From contig JAQGDQ010002370.1 of the NCBI GenBank assembly GCA_030141605.1, forward strand, positions 339,167-403,166: DNA of 64,000 nucleotides, written 5' to 3'. Below, piece after piece: positions 1 to 12,001 of the stretch. Source of the stretch: Tubiluchus corallicola. Its lineage: Eukaryota; Priapulida; Priapulimorpha; Priapulimorphida; Tubiluchidae. Every line of letters begins with the position of its first letter. The stretch's first letter is position 1. The position numbers and the translations under genes were made by a program. The notes below the pieces were generated by a model. It did no database searches and was not told the DNA's origin. It worked only from the letters and a program-made list of their open reading frames with translations.

Positions 1-1195
1 ACATTGGTGAAGCAATTCGTAGAGGTCTCGAATACTACGCACAGAAAACATTGGTGAAGCAATTCGTAGAGGTCTCGAATACTACGCACAGAAAACACTG
101 GTGAAGCAATTCGTAGAGGTCTCGAATACTACGCACAGAAAACATTGGTGAAGCAATTCGTAGAGGTCTCGAATACTACGTACAGAAAACACTGGTGACG
201 CAATTCGTAGAGGCCTCGAATACTACGCACAGAAAACACTGGTGACGCAATTCGTAGAGGTCTCGAATACTACGCACAGAAAACATTGGTGAAGCAATTC
301 GTAGAGGTCTCGAATACTACGTACAGAAAACACTGGTGAAGCAATTCGTAGAGGTCTCGAATACTACGTACAGAAAACATTGGTGAAGCAATTCGTAGAG
401 GTCTCGAATACTACGCACAGAAAACACTGGTGACGCAATTCGTAGAGGTCTCGAATACTACGCACAGAAAGCATTGGTGAAGCAATTCGTAGAGGTCTCG
501 AATACTACGCACAGAAAACACTGGTGAAGCAATTCGTAGAGGTCTCGAATACTACGCACAGAAAACATTGGTGAAGCAATTCGTAGAGGTCTCGAATACT
601 ACGCACAGAAAACATTGGTGAAGCAATTCGTAGAGGTCTCGAATACTACGTACAGAAAACACTGGTGACGCATTTCGTAGAGGTCTCGAATACTACGTAC
701 AGAAAACATTGGTGAAGCAATTCGTAGAGGTCTCGAATACTACGCACAGAAAACACTGGTGACGCAATTCGTAGAGGTCTCGAATACTACGCACAGAAAA
801 CATTGGTGAAGCAATTCGTAGAGGTCTCGAATACTACGCACAGAAAACACTGGTGAAGCAATTCGTAGAGGTCTCGAATACTACGCACAGAAAACATTGG
901 TGAAGCAATTCGTAGAGGTCTCGAATACTACGCACAGAAAACACTGGTGAAGCAATTCGTAGAGGTCTCGAATACTACGCACAGAAAACACTGGTGAAGC
1001 AATTCGTAGAGGTCTCGAATACTACGCACAGAAAACATTGGTGAAGCAATTCGTAGAGGTCTCGAATACTACGCACAGAAAACACTGGTGAAGCAATTCG
1101 TAGAGGTCTCGAATACTACGCACAGAAAACATTGGTGAAGCAATTCGTAGAGGTCTCGAATACTACGCACAGACAACACTGGTGACGCAATTACG
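1..1195. repeat. 47-bp satellite array, about 25 copies
   Basis: Head-to-tail repeats with a 47-bp period start at the window edge and run to about 1190. Units alternate between variants beginning acattggtgaagc and acactggtgacgc, and all share the core aggtctcgaatactacg. Identity between units is very high, so the array is young or homogenised. The last unit is diverged (acgtggaggtttcagacgg) and flows into unique element sequence. The array may continue left of the window. There is no spacer diversity, so this is not CRISPR-like. Confidence 0.97.
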
Positions 1196-1690
1196 TGGAG
1201 GTTTCAGACGGAGTGCTATAGCTTTTTGGGAAGATGAGGACTTAGCTACAAGAGAGGGGAATTCTTGTTTTATTATCTCTACCAGGGCAAACAACTACGA
1301 GCTAGTTACGTTTATCAGTCTATTACCAAAGCAAAATGGTTAAAGAAATGTAGACAAACACCATGTGAAACGTTTGTGCATTATTCATTATAATTCTGTT
1401 TAATAAACAAAATATTTTGGGTCCTTTGCTAGTCTATATAATACTTATATAGGTATATTATAGCATGTTATTATAAAACTTTGTTTTTAGTTTTTTCTAT
1501 TGAAAGAACGAACGGGTTTTTCGACCTTGGCGGAGGTCTGTTTCCTGCTGAGCGCATTCTAGTCTTGTCATACAAATTATATGCATCAAAATAACATATA
1601 TACAACTTTTTTTCCTGCGTTTTCATTTGTGCTGTTTTTTCCTATGCAATTTTTACTGTGCCATTTTACCTACATTTGCAGGCACGTAAT
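1..1690 (+). mobile_element. Dispersed inverted-repeat element, copy 1 (3' part, with satellite core)
   Basis: The sequence after the satellite, about 1195-1690, matches in order the segments at 32640-33115 and 45540-46165. Shared landmarks are the cagacggagtg block, a Tctattacca segment, ctgctgagcgcattctagt, atgcatcaaaataaca and a closing series of tgtgccatttt motifs. In the other two copies the left end carries the reverse complement of that motif (aaaaatggcacag), so the family looks like a non-autonomous element with repeated subterminal inverted motifs. I see no coding capacity. Here the internal 47-bp unit has expanded into an array, and the left end lies outside the window. Confidence 0.7.
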
Positions 1691-3500
1691 TGTTCCGGTT
1701 AATTCATTAAGAGCGTGGGCAGTGCGTTTTCCATCGAAGCACCGGTTCCGTAAAACAGCCAGCAATAGAGGCGGTAAGAGAAAATTTATGCACGTTATTC
1801 CTTCAAATTCCTGTTTAGTTTTCACGTTTTTGGTATTGTTTGTAACAAACTGAAGCTCGCATCATTGCCGACTTGAACCTTGAACTTCTTGGCCGACGTC
1901 AACGTTACAATATTTGACCAAAGAAAAATTATAAGGTCGAAGCTTATGTTTTCTGTTTGTCACCATTAAGAGCTTTGCTGCAAATTTTGTTCTCCCGAAA
2001 ACACCCCAAAACTGTTATATTCCAGTGTTTATTTGTTTATCCCAAGGTAAACGGTTTCTTTTATATTTGTGTACCACATTCTTGAAAATTTGTGTGCTGT
2101 GCTAGATTTGCGACGGTGCTTTGTGCGAGTGTTTTTTCGGTACTGTGGATTTCGTACTTACGGAAATGATCTGTTAAATTAAATGTGTTAAAATTATAAA
2201 TTAATTTGGTCATTTTTGGGGCAAAAAAGGGCAAGTTGTTTAAAAGCGCTAGTTGTGATTTCCCGTAAATTATGTTGATTGTTTTTAATTAAGTAGATTG
2301 CTTCCTACGTTGACACCTATTCAAGTATCGCCGTTGTTTTGAAGCAAGAACGTTTAAAAATGTATGTCATCAATGAGGAACATTTAGTGTTTTGCTGATC
2401 TATGCAAAAAAGTAACGATTTAAAGACTGCATATTACTAGAATTAAATGTTTGTTTTGCCGATGAAAGAAATTCCATACTTACCGATCTAACACATTAAG
2501 CTGCAAATTTTATGTTACCTGCAGGTAAAGCTATCCAGCTTAAGGCTATAATGCTAGATTGTTGCAGTACTTGATGGTGAAAAACGTGCTATTTTTTATT
2601 AGAACTGCATATTAACTTCTAGTATTAATTAGTGTTGCATTACGATTATAGTTGAAGATGTCTTAGCTAAGCACTTTAATTTAAATTAACATTAAAAACT
2701 GTGTTACTGCTGCAAGCACGTAATCTAAGACAACCATTAAAAACTAGTTAATAGTTCAAATGGTCACGCGAAGTTTAGGCTACATTATTTTCGGTCACAC
2801 TAAATTTACATTATTTTACATTACATTACATTAATTTACATTACATTAGCCTACATTATTTTCTCATGATGATATGAAATTCCTTTGTATAAGATATAAT
2901 TTGACACCATTGCACTAAAATTATCAACGATTCAGGAAACATTGACAAGTGTAAAATATTAATGAGTTATAAATGCGTTCTCACGGAACAAATTAATCGT
3001 ACATGGTACGGGGTCAGTAACTTTATAAACATGTCCTTTGCTCGATGCAAACTTCTTACATGCACGACAATACGATTTTCTGATTTTAATTATATGTCAG
3101 TACCTATTTTGATATCACTTTTCAAGTTTTGTGCTTGACCGGTTCTAGCGCGACGTGTAACAGTAATTTACAGAGCACGATGGCACTTTCTGGCGCAATT
3201 GCTAACAGAAGGTTTTCTGCGTTTTCTGCGTAAACACTGTTTTAGTTACTACAGAAAAATTCTTTTCGGCAAATATGGCTTCTATATCAAATAACAAATG
3301 GGTAAATGTTAAGTACTTAATATAGTTTAATGTACTTGAATTTGAAAACAATGAAAAACGTTTGAAACAGTTAGATAAAGTAATGAGGATGTTGGAACAT
3401 TTACTCACTAATCGGCAAGTTTTATTTAATAAAACCGTTTTTAACTCTTCAACAAGTTTAAAATGTGCATTTCTTATAGTAAAAGCTATTTTACTTGTTT
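1690..3500. other. AT-rich intergenic stretch, no gene seen
   Basis: I see no exon-like homology to the pentraxin family and no convincing coding frame. The stretch is AT-rich, with one short pentanucleotide repeat near 2806-2858. It lies upstream of the lone D first exon, so it could contain that gene's promoter or an upstream leader exon. I cannot point to either. Confidence 0.5.
2806..2858. repeat. Imperfect (TTACA)n microsatellite
   Basis: Repeated tttacattacattaca units, imperfect, over about 50 bp. Confidence 0.8.
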
Positions 3501-3544
3501 GTTTTTAGCGTTCCATCATTGGACTATTCATTTGTATTACTTTT

Positions 3545-3623
3545 ATGGCTCAGCCAGGTGAAAGTCGTGGTGTGTACAATAGAAAAGGTTATAGGCGGAG
3601 GCATGTTCCAATAAGACTAAGAG
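3545..3623 (+). CDS. First exon of a pentraxin-family gene (copy D)
   Basis: ATG at 3545 opens a 79-nt exon ending in a phase-1 donor (AGAG|GTAAGT). Length and phase equal the first exons of copies A and C. The peptide begins MAQPGESRGVYNRKGYRRR, close to MAQSGGSRNAYRGSSGYGRR of copy C. Upstream of the ATG, in frame, are hydrophobic codons (IIGLFICITF) that begin just after an acceptor-like TTTTTAG at 3503-3508. The true coding region may therefore start in an upstream exon, with this stretch as a signal-peptide core. The next exons are not found. A Gypsy-type element and a decayed last exon follow, so D is probably a broken gene. Confidence 0.55.
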
Positions 3624-3954
3624 GTAAGTGTGTGATCAACATTATAGCCTGTGTAATCTGCATTTACTATTTGCACAAATTTATTATTACAACATTACAG
3701 GGGAATCTACTTCTTCATTTGCCGGATGAATAGCTTATTATTATATAGCTTATGATAGTTGATCAGTTGGCCAACTTTATTTTGTGCTTAATTTGTTTTT
3801 ACTGAAATTAAAAGAACTTAGCTTAAGCATGGGTCATGGATATATTGGCAGAATAACCATAACCTACTTAACATAACACTAGCAACTACAAGTCGGAAGG
3901 ACGCCCTTAAAATATTTTGCGCATAACTGGGAAGATACTGTTGTAGTACTGTTG

Positions 3955-4026
3955 CTGCTGTTGTCGTTGCTGTTGTCATCGTCGTCGTTGTTTTGTTATT
4001 ATTTCTATTACTATTATTATTATCTA
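3955..4026. repeat. Degenerate trinucleotide microsatellite
   Basis: Runs of (CTG/GTT/TCG)n grading into (ATT)n, immediately before the candidate LTR region. Confidence 0.8.
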
Positions 4027-4329
4027 GTCAATAAGCGAAAATTCCGCGTGGTTTCGAATTATTAACGGCAATGGGAAACTCAGTAATTCTGGTGGTAACA
4101 ATTACTAATAGATATGATGCATATAGAAATATGCATATACATTTAGAACGCAGCAATTTGAATGCATCTCTTTTCAAAAAGCATTTGAACTCTGTGCAAA
4201 GATTTCAAGATGCGAGCCGATTTCTGTTTTTATGCACTTTTTCAAAAAATTGGGTGGATGTGGTCGAGAAGATGTCCACTGATGCAAGATGTGCTCATGC
4301 AGATGCTCATCGCGCAAAATCTATGTGTT

Positions 4330-4758
4330 ATAAACTGATAATACTGGACTGCTCTCCACTTTTAGTGGAAGCAGAACGGATGGCACCGCGGCCTACACCG
4401 TGCGGCATGACTCAAAGACAAAAACCAAAATGAATAAAATAAAAATGACAATTTATTACCCAAACAAAATAACTGTTCCAGATAGCTTTCCGAATGGAGC
4501 AACAGAAAGCCTGATGAAGTGCGAACAGAGCTGAGATGAGATGAGACGCCCACTGACCACTGACAAGGATCTACAGCAGACCTACCATTTTTATAAGCTC
4601 AGGTGTGCACGTGACTAGTGGCTCCCACTAACACAAGGTCAGAATAAGCGTCTATGTGCTAGTTAAAGCCGGACGTGTGCTAGTTCACACGCACACCTGA
4701 GAAGTCTGCTGTATTCTCCTGCCAGTATTACACTACCTCATCACAGCCCTGCAGTACA
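4330..4758 (-). mobile_element. Candidate 3' LTR of the Gypsy-type element
   Basis: Read on the minus strand, a purine-rich tract at 4776-4761 is followed two bases later by TGTACTGCAGGG at 4758. About 165 bp on comes a TATAAAA box (4595-4589), and about 140 bp after that an AATAAA signal (4457-4452). This order (polypurine tract, TG, TATA, polyadenylation signal) is that of a long terminal repeat and fits the minus orientation of the pol remnant upstream. The 3' boundary is a guess; I found no clear CA end or target duplication. There is no second LTR in the window to compare with, so this could also be a solo LTR. Confidence 0.45.
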
Positions 4759-4760
4759 CT

Positions 4761-4776
4761 GTCCCCCTTCCTCCAG
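4761..4776 (-). other. Candidate polypurine tract
   Basis: The minus-strand sequence ggaggaaggggga lies directly before the candidate LTR start. Reverse-transcribing elements prime plus-strand synthesis from such a tract next to the 3' LTR. A second purine-rich run (aaggagaggaggagagg) lies on the same strand near 6147-6165, but no LTR-like sequence follows it. Confidence 0.4.
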
Positions 4777-4779
4777 ACA

Positions 4780-6425
4780 AAGAAGTCCCTTCTTTGAAGA
4801 TCTAGTCTTCCATCGGGAGGGAGAAGAACAGCTACCTACACAGACCAGAAAGCAAGTTCGAGCACTGCTAATCGGCAATACAAAAAGTTTTTCCTTCCAT
4901 TAATCAAATAGAATCACAGAAATATTTTGCAAAGACTGGCAATTCTACAAAACAACATGAGCTAGTGCATAACGCCTACCGAATTACAAACTAGAAGATG
5001 AAGTCAATGTCAGATTTCTTGTATGAATAAATTAAAGTTAAACATTACATTTCTAGTAACAACAATTTTTATATAACGGCGAGTCGACTTAAAAAAACTT
5101 CCAACTAAATATGCCTAAGTATGTCTACGTAAAAATGCAAAAATGAACGAAATAAATGTAATCAGATATCCGCTATCCGTAAATAAACGTAACGTAGTGT
5201 AAATAATCCGCACGATCTGCGATTCTTAACGATTCACCAGTACCAACTATGTCTCAATAAGCAAATGCAAGTAAGGTGTGTGGTGTGGACTAGCCCTTAG
5301 TCAAGCAACAACGCATCCGATACCACGGGTGTAACACCTGGGTTGGTAGAGCTTGCCTGGAAAAGATGAACGCTAGTACGCATGTCAAGCATACAGTTAG
5401 TTCAAGTGAATTTCCACTGCAGACCCAGCATAAGATTTATTGAGCTTAAGTATTGGCTCCTATGGCGAAAAACGTCGATTCTCCATAAATTTCCAAAATA
5501 GCTGTGCTGTACAACAGAAAAAAGGTAGTAAATCTGCTTACACCAACTATATTCATAGCGGGAAACCAAAAACAAAAAGTTATATGCCACTTTATCTTTA
5601 AATAAATCAACATCTTTAATAAGCAACAACAATGCTGACAACTTAACTTCTAAAAAAAATTTAACACCTTACCGTGTTCGATTAACTTACGCAACCGAGG
5701 GCTGGTCAGTGGTCAAAGTCGCTCTGTTCACATGGTAGCCAACGGGCAAGGCTTTGTCGCGAAGCTAGAAATAGGACCTCGAAGAACGAAAGCAACAACA
5801 ACAAAACGTCAATTATCGAAAAAGACTAATTAGAACTAGGCATCAACTGGAATCGGTTGACTTAAAACAACGAAATTGAGAATTTCGATCACGACTATCT
5901 ACTCGTACATCATAGCTGAAACAGTCTAAACAAACGGTAATTGTTTAGCAAAAATGAAATATTTGTTCTGCCATTTATCTCTCGAGATTAATGTTAGAAC
6001 AAATGACAATTTGCAATAACTATTTACAGAACAATTATCCTTTTTTTTAAATTCCATTCAAGAAAAAAACTCAAAATTTAATTAAAGAATACACAGTTGA
6101 TTTCCAATACGGCCACTTAAGAATATAGAACAAAAACTAATATATTCGCCTCTCCTCCTCTCCTTAAAGAAGAGTGAAAATTCCATTTTTTCACAAAATA
6201 CGACAACAATAATAATGACATCATTGACATGAGGTAATCAATATACAGCCAAGGAAATATGTTCAATTCTTGGTTCCTCAGCTGCAAAAAAATATTTTTT
6301 TTTACATTTTGAAACATGCTTATTAAGTAAATTATATACTTCGAGTTAAACAAGCATCTAGTCACGTATTTTCGAATTTGACATGTGTAAGTAGTTACAA
6401 CTCCATTCTTAAGTGCTAATGTGGA
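4780..6425 (-). other. Region between pol remnant and candidate LTR
   Basis: No recognisable protein. If the LTR at 4330-4758 belongs to the same element, this 1.6 kb is the 3' untranslated or third-ORF region of the Gypsy-type element. Otherwise it is host sequence. The short open frames here have no motif I recognise. Confidence 0.3.
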
Positions 6426-6553
6426 TGTGTCACATAGAATAGTTGCTGGAATTACGAAAATGTTTCGCGTAAGTAATTCTATGAGTGCATCTAAACTCGA
6501 GCATTTTCTTGCTTGTAAAGTGAGGGTTAAGATGACAGAACTCTCCTAGCATT

Positions 6554-7939
6554 TCATTTCTCAAGTCTCGGATTGCGTATTCGATGTGCAGTAGGGTCTT
6601 CATAGGCGAAGTTTCCATAGTGGGTTGTAGGTTGTCTTGACCTGCGGGGGTAAGGTCGGGGAGGACTGGACGGCAACTGGACGTCATCGGCTGCATTGGC
6701 TTCCAAAAAGGTTAGTGGTGTGCTAGAATGGGTCTCGCTTGATACGAGAACAGGATTAATAGAAGTTGGAGAGAGAATAGGATCCGGTAACGTAGGTTGT
6801 GAGGTTACATTATGATTGGATTGAAACGATTTGGGTTGTCTATCAACAGTTTTTCTATTGTTTATTTCAAGATTACACTCAACATTGCTCCTAGAATGGT
6901 TCACCTAGGTAGACTGCTCGCCCGAAAGAGGCGTGCGTACACTATCGCCGGCCTTTTCAGAGGAGTCCTCAGCAATTGCTGAACTGGAGCTACCAGGAAG
7001 CCATTCGTTAATGAGTTGTCGAGTTGATTCGTCGGGAATAAATTCAGCAGAGTCGGCTGTGCCAAGTAAACTAAGAGTAGTTGAGCCGGGAAAATCAACT
7101 CTTTTGGGAGTGGATGTTCGAGGTTTTGGTATAGGCGGAGATAAGGTGGGCAATGAAAGCCGTACATCACCGTTGGATGAATTGTCATGGGGAAGGGAAA
7201 GTTGATCACGAATAGGAGTTAAGGCTGGCATGGAGGAATTAAGTAGTTCTGGAATTTGGGCTGGAAAACTCGATGCATTTTCATTGTGCTCATCATTATA
7301 ATCAGCTATTCTGCATGGTGAGTATGGAGGTGGCGGCAATCCGAAAGAATCGAGAGATACAGAACGATCAAGTGCTGTCAGTTGTGGCTCGAGTTCAATG
7401 TTCTGTTCAGATTTAGATTTATCGATACCCGATGGATCGGCATTGGATTTATCGGCACTAACTTCGGGATCAAGGCTATAAGTTACTGTAGCTTGGCTGT
7501 CAGATAATTCATTGAGTGAAGGCGTTTCACCAGGTGTCCAGGAAAATCCAGTGGCTGGCGTATAACGCCACAGACGATCTGCATGAACAATTTTGCATCT
7601 TTCTCTTGGTCCCGGCAAACGTATACGATAGACAACATCTGAGAGACGTGTTATGATTTCATAAGGTCCCAGCCAATCAGACTGAAGCTTTGGACTGCGA
7701 CCGATTTTACGCTGAGGGTTAAAAAACCAAACTTTTTCCCCAACAGAAAATTGAACATAACGAGAACGGACATTATAGCGTCTACGCATTGTTTCATGGG
7801 AAATGCGAAGGTTTTCTCTGATGAAATGGTGAACGTCATGTAGACGATTCTCAAGATTTTTAACATACTGAACGACAGTACTTGAATCAATGTTTGAAGG
7901 TGGGCGTCCTGTTAATAGATCAAGAGGCAGCCTTAATTC
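6554..7939 (-). pseudogene. Gypsy integrase C-terminal region
   Basis: After the nonsense codon at 7940 the minus strand continues in related frames. It contains VGEKVWFFNP, then LGPYEIITRLSDVVYRI and VHADRLWRY, a typical GPY/F integrase tail. A Ser/Pro-rich, low-conservation stretch follows and closes at 6905. Another open stretch at 6554-6904 ends with a Pro/Arg-rich segment and TTHYGNFAY, a frequent terminal feature in such polyproteins. I see no chromodomain. Confidence 0.8.
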
Positions 7940-8628
7940 TCAACCAAACATGGCTTGAGCAGGGGTGAATCCAGTTGAGTCATGTACAGCCGATCTGTAT
8001 GAAAGCAAAAACAAAGGGATCTTTTCATCCCAATCACGCTGGTGGGCACTACTGAATTGCGCAAGCTGTCGGGAAATGGTCCTTATAAAGCGCTCGCACA
8101 TTCCATCGCTTTTTGGGTTAAGCGCAGTCGTTCGAGTTTTCTCAATACCCATAAGATTACAGCATTGCTGAAAGACCTTACTTTCAAAATTTCGGCCTTG
8201 GTCTGAATGAATTTCGTTTGGTAACCCAAATCGGCAAAAGAAATCGTTTACCAATACTGCAGCTATAGTCTCGGCTTCTTGGTTCGGTAAGGGATAGCAT
8301 TACGGCCATTTTGTGAAATAATCCATTGCAACTAATATGTATTTGTTGTTAGAATTAGACAACGGAAAAGGACCTGCCACGTCAATGGCGATTCGTTCCA
8401 TAGGCGCGCCCACACGGTATAGTTGTAAAGGTGCACGAGGTTTTCGCTGCGGCCCCTTTTTCTTGCAACAAATTTCGCAAGTTCGCGTCCATATTTCAAC
8501 ATCTTGCCGCATTCCCGGCCAAAACAAGCGCTGCCGCAGTAAATCGAGAGTTTTGTTTTGTCCAAAATGGCCTGCAGTTGGAGATGAATGCATTTCCGTT
8601 AAAACTTTTTCGCGAAAAGCGCGAGGGA
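7940..8628 (-). pseudogene. Gypsy pol remnant: integrase core
   Basis: The minus strand shows an HHCC zinc-binding region (H..H then CEICC), then the first catalytic Asp in AIDVAGPFP, the second in HSDQGRNFE and the Glu in MCERF, which is the DDE retroviral-type integrase layout. In-frame nonsense codons at 8300-8302 (after FTKWP) and 7940-7942 (after AMFG) interrupt it. In related elements the sequence runs on through both points, so I read them as decay, not true ends. Confidence 0.93.
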
Positions 8629-10140
8629 CTAACCATTGCCAGCGAGAAGACTCCCTTCAGGGCTTTCCCATTTCCGCTGCAAAATGCCATCTCTTAAACG
8701 CAGTGTGTCCCAATGCGCTAAAACCGCTTTAGCGTTTCTACTAAGGGGTGATCGCTGTTCCCATGTTGGTTTTTCGCTTGACGTTTCAAGAAACGCTATG
8801 ACGGGTGCTAGATCTTTATCATTTAATTGACCTTCTTTAAAATCTAATTCAGTATCACGCAAAGTTGTACCGACTTTGACAAATTTTGCCGATTCAGTGA
8901 TTTCTGGTTTCACACATTTTGATGCCTGAATAATTTCACTGTCAATTTTACTTCTCCAGGCTGGCTGTAAGGCATTTTTGCTATTTTCAGCTTTTGAATT
9001 GTTAGCTGTTCTTAGCGTTTCAAATTTTATTTCACGTTTGTTGCAATGAGAGCATTCGTGTTCGCATGGCCGTCTAGACAGCGCGTCTGCATTCGCGTGA
9101 CTTTTACCGGGCCTATGCTCTATCTTGTACTGATATTGGTCCAATTTCGCAAGCCATCGAGCTAATTGGCCTTCCGGGCGCTTAAGCGTGCGAAGCCAGC
9201 GAAGTGCCGCATGGTCGGTACGTATAGAAAAGAGTTTTCCGTAAAGATAGTGATGGAAGTTGGTCACCGCTTTTATCACGGCCAGGAGTTCACGTCTAGT
9301 GGCACAGTAATTGCGTTCTGCGGGGTTAAGTGTTTGACTGTAATAGGCAATTACACGTTCGTGTCCATTTTGAACTTGAGAGAGTACAGCACCGATGGCG
9401 ACATTACTAGCATCGGTGTCAAGTATGAAATCTCTATCGAAATGAGGATGCGCTAGTACAGGGGAGGAAGTAAGCAAGGCTTTAAGTCTCTCAAAAGACT
9501 GCAGCTGGTCTTGTTGCCACAAGAAAGGTTGATGTTTACGAGTTAGTTCGTGCAGTGGAGCTGCTATTTTTGCAAAGTCTTTGATGAAGCGCCTGTAGTA
9601 TGTACAAAGGCCAAGAAAACTACGTAGCTCAGTCAAGTTTGTTGGTATAGGCCATTTCGCTACTGCATCAGTTTTTGCAGGATCGGTGTGTACTCCTTGG
9701 GAACTGACAATGTGTCCAAGGTAAGTTACCTGCTTTTGTGTAAGTAGACATTTCTCAGCGTTAAGTTTCAGTCCGGCTGCTTGGAAGCGAGTGAAGACCT
9801 CTTGTAGACGCTCCAAGTGTTCGTCAAAGGTGTGGCCATAAACTATCACGTCATCGAGGTAGATTAGTAGGGTACGCCAATGAAGGCCAGTCAGGACCTG
9901 CTCCATAAAAAAGGCATAGCCTTGAATTGCCAGAGGCCTCTATGTGTAATGAAAGCCGTCTTCTCCTTGTCGTTAGGGTGCATTTCGACCTGGTGATACC
10001 CAGATTTCAAGTCAAGGGTGGAAAACCATTCAGAGCCTGATAGTGCATCTATCGAGTCATCTATACAGGGTAAAGGATAACTGTCTTTGATGGTAATTGC
10101 ATTTAGGGCTCTATAATCAATGCAGCATCTAGTGCACCGT
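8629..10140 (-). pseudogene. Gypsy pol remnant: reverse transcriptase and RNase H
   Basis: From 10140 downwards, motifs of the RT fingers and palm appear (the SYPLP and LDLKSGYHQV motifs), followed by a break at about 9907. There a short block normally present in RT is missing and the frame changes. The frame below 9906 has the LIYLDDVIVY catalytic motif, the LGH and SFLGLCTYYRRFI connection motifs, and an RNase H domain with DTDAS and TDHAALRWL. Its end runs past ALSRR into a linker and a poorly conserved spacer. The frame closes at 8629 because of a one-base shift near 8655. Confidence 0.93.
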
Positions 10141-10775
10141 AGTAATCACCCCTGGACGATTCGAGCCAGAGTTATCGGTGAGCGAGAGGCCTCGGTTCGA
10201 GGTCGACATCCGGAAACATGCAACTGGGAGACATTTACTAGCTTTGAAAGAGTATAAGGCCCGACCAAAATCCTGACAAACCCACTAATTTTGTAAAACT
10301 AAATGTTACTGTTGGAAAGAGTGATTTTATAACCGAAAAAGAACGAATAGCTGGCTAGACATAAAAACACAAAGAAAACGAATTTACCCTTGAAGGTTCA
10401 CCACTCCCTCACATTCACGCCGAAACAGTTGGGAGACAAGACCTGGGAAGGCAGGAGCAGGCTTGTCTTGTTTGGCTCTCAAACTCCAGCAACCACTGAA
10501 CTCAAAGAAATAGAATGCGGTGCTTCTTATCAGATAAACATTTTCTTTACATTTGAAAAATGTATTAACGTCCATACAAATAGTTGCAAATTAATTAAAT
10601 ATAATAAAAATTGCTGCTGCCGATAGCACCATGACCATAAAATATAATTTTAATTTGGTTTATCTTTTTGTAATTTCTTAAATGAGTTAGTTACCGATTT
10701 ATTCAAAGTACCGCATCTACATTTGACTTACCTAAGTCACATTTGAGTGACTACCTGTCCCTGTCTACCTGTTCA
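10141..10775. other. Unassigned stretch beyond the truncated Gypsy end
   Basis: No gene is identified. An open frame at 10390-10626 (+) has no recognised motif. A ggttcgaggtcg segment near 10196 resembles a Pol III B box, but there is no matching A box or cloverleaf. Confidence 0.3.
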
Positions 10776-10912
10776 CCTGTCCCAACCGAAACGGAAAGAG
10801 TGCGCACTCTGACAGAAAACCAATGTTGACTATCCAACTGATACCACCGAGAAAACAGCTTCGCTAATTTACATAATCTTTAATGAACTTAAGACAAATT
10901 AAGAACTATATA
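10776..10912 (+). pseudogene. Decayed last exon of a pentraxin-family gene (probably copy D)
   Basis: The segment matches the last exons of copies C and E at the DNA level. Two pieces stand out: cgaaacggaaagagtgcgc, matching the ERVCALRE region, and gaaaacagcttcgctaattt, matching the KTASLIY region. The spacer between the two matching pieces is shorter than in C, and the frame is broken (a stop falls just after the first piece). Orientation agrees with the lone first exon at 3545. Together they suggest that a whole D gene once spanned this interval, with its middle replaced or destroyed around the Gypsy insertion. Confidence 0.65.
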
Positions 10913-10999
10913 TACAAAGCATTTACACGATTCATATTACACGCCTAAACATATTTTTGTGACAGTACATTCTGTATAAAATATAACGTTAGTTTACTG

Positions 11000-11325
11000 G
11001 CTTTGTGACTGAAGAGTGATAAATGTGTCATTGTCAGACGATAAAGCCTATGCTAGCTATTGAATTTAAAAATCTGAAAACGGCATTTGTGTTGTGATAT
11101 ATTTTCATCAATAGGTCATTTGTTAACTGACTGATAAAATAAAACCGCAAATAAAGCAAAAAATGGGATTGATAGGAGAATATGTATGTGCACACACATA
11201 ATATATTTGATTTTGTGTGGGTATTTTTAGCTAGGCTGATTTGTTAATTCGACTCATTCAAATTCACGTATATCATGTGTTAAGAACTTACACGTTGTAT
11301 CAAATTCCAAGTATTTTTGCCACGT
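11000..11325. other. AT-rich spacer, nothing recognised
   Basis: No exon homology and no repeat beyond AT-rich sequence between the D remnant and the CA tract. Confidence 0.4.
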
Positions 11326-11373
11326 TTTAGCACCACACACACACGCACGCACGCACGCACGCACACACGCACG

Positions 11374-11405
<32 letters not shown>

Positions 11406-11879
11406 CACACACACACACACGTGCTTCCGTTCTTTCCTCGCCATAATTATCTTCTCCTTATCTCCCCCATCTCAAATTCTCGCACTTTTTGTAATAGAGT
11501 TTGCAATTATGCTCAACCTTAATTATAAAGCTGTTAAAAAGTTGTATACTCGGGCTGTAAACTCTTGCCCCATTATTATTTTTCAATTGTCATTCTGTTA
11601 AATGAATCGTGCTAATAACTGCATGCAAAATAATTGTTTGGTGGATTACGCAGTAAAATAAACATTAAAATAATAAAGGAAAAATCTACGATATGTATAT
11701 TTTTATGCTCGAAATGAAATAATACTAATAATGATGATGATGATGACAATGACGACGACGATGACAACGACGATCATAACTCGTAATAACGCTCTATTTA
11801 TAATGCCAAACTCGCTTAGCGTCAATTTTTTTTGCAATCCGGTTTGACTGTCATAATAATAATAATAATGATGATAATA

Positions 11880-11974
<95 letters not shown>

Positions 11975-12001
11975 AATAATAATAATAATGTCCTGCTGTA
12001 G
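11325..12001 (+). repeat. Compound microsatellite repeat R1, copy 1
   Basis: A (CA)n/(GCAC)n tract at about 11331-11420 is followed by about 300 bp of unique sequence (starting gtgcttccgttctttcctcg). Trinucleotide tracts follow ((GAT)n/(ATG)n/(AAT)n, about 11705-11990), and the repeat closes with tcctgctgtagt. The same order, including the 300-bp middle at very high identity, recurs at 27400-27945. It is therefore a dispersed unit, not two chance microsatellites. The long Met or Ile runs seen in translation are artefacts of the trinucleotide tract. Confidence 0.85.

Larger units (their letters stand above)
6430..10140 (-). mobile_element. Gypsy-type (Ty3-like) retrotransposon, 5'-truncated
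   Basis: The minus strand carries, in the canonical Ty3/Gypsy order, reverse transcriptase, RNase H, integrase and a GPY/F-type integrase tail. The copy begins abruptly within reverse transcriptase at about 10140, so the 5' LTR, gag, protease and the start of RT are missing. It contains an internal deletion, a frameshift and nonsense codons, so it cannot move by itself. It lies between the lone first exon (3545) and the decayed last exon (10776) of copy D, and it is antisense to them. Confidence 0.93.

Noticed and set aside
1-1195. CRISPR-like regular repeats
   Set aside because: Units are contiguous with no unique spacers and the context is eukaryotic; it is a satellite array.
10190-10215. 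tRNA or tRNA-derived SINE (ggttcgaggtc)
   Set aside because: Only a B-box-like string is present; no A box at the right distance and no cloverleaf.
10390-10626. Pentraxin exon 6 of copy D (a frame with LVLFGSQT)
   Set aside because: The resemblance to LIFGQDQ is only a few residues and lacks the SGG and QSFRG flanks.
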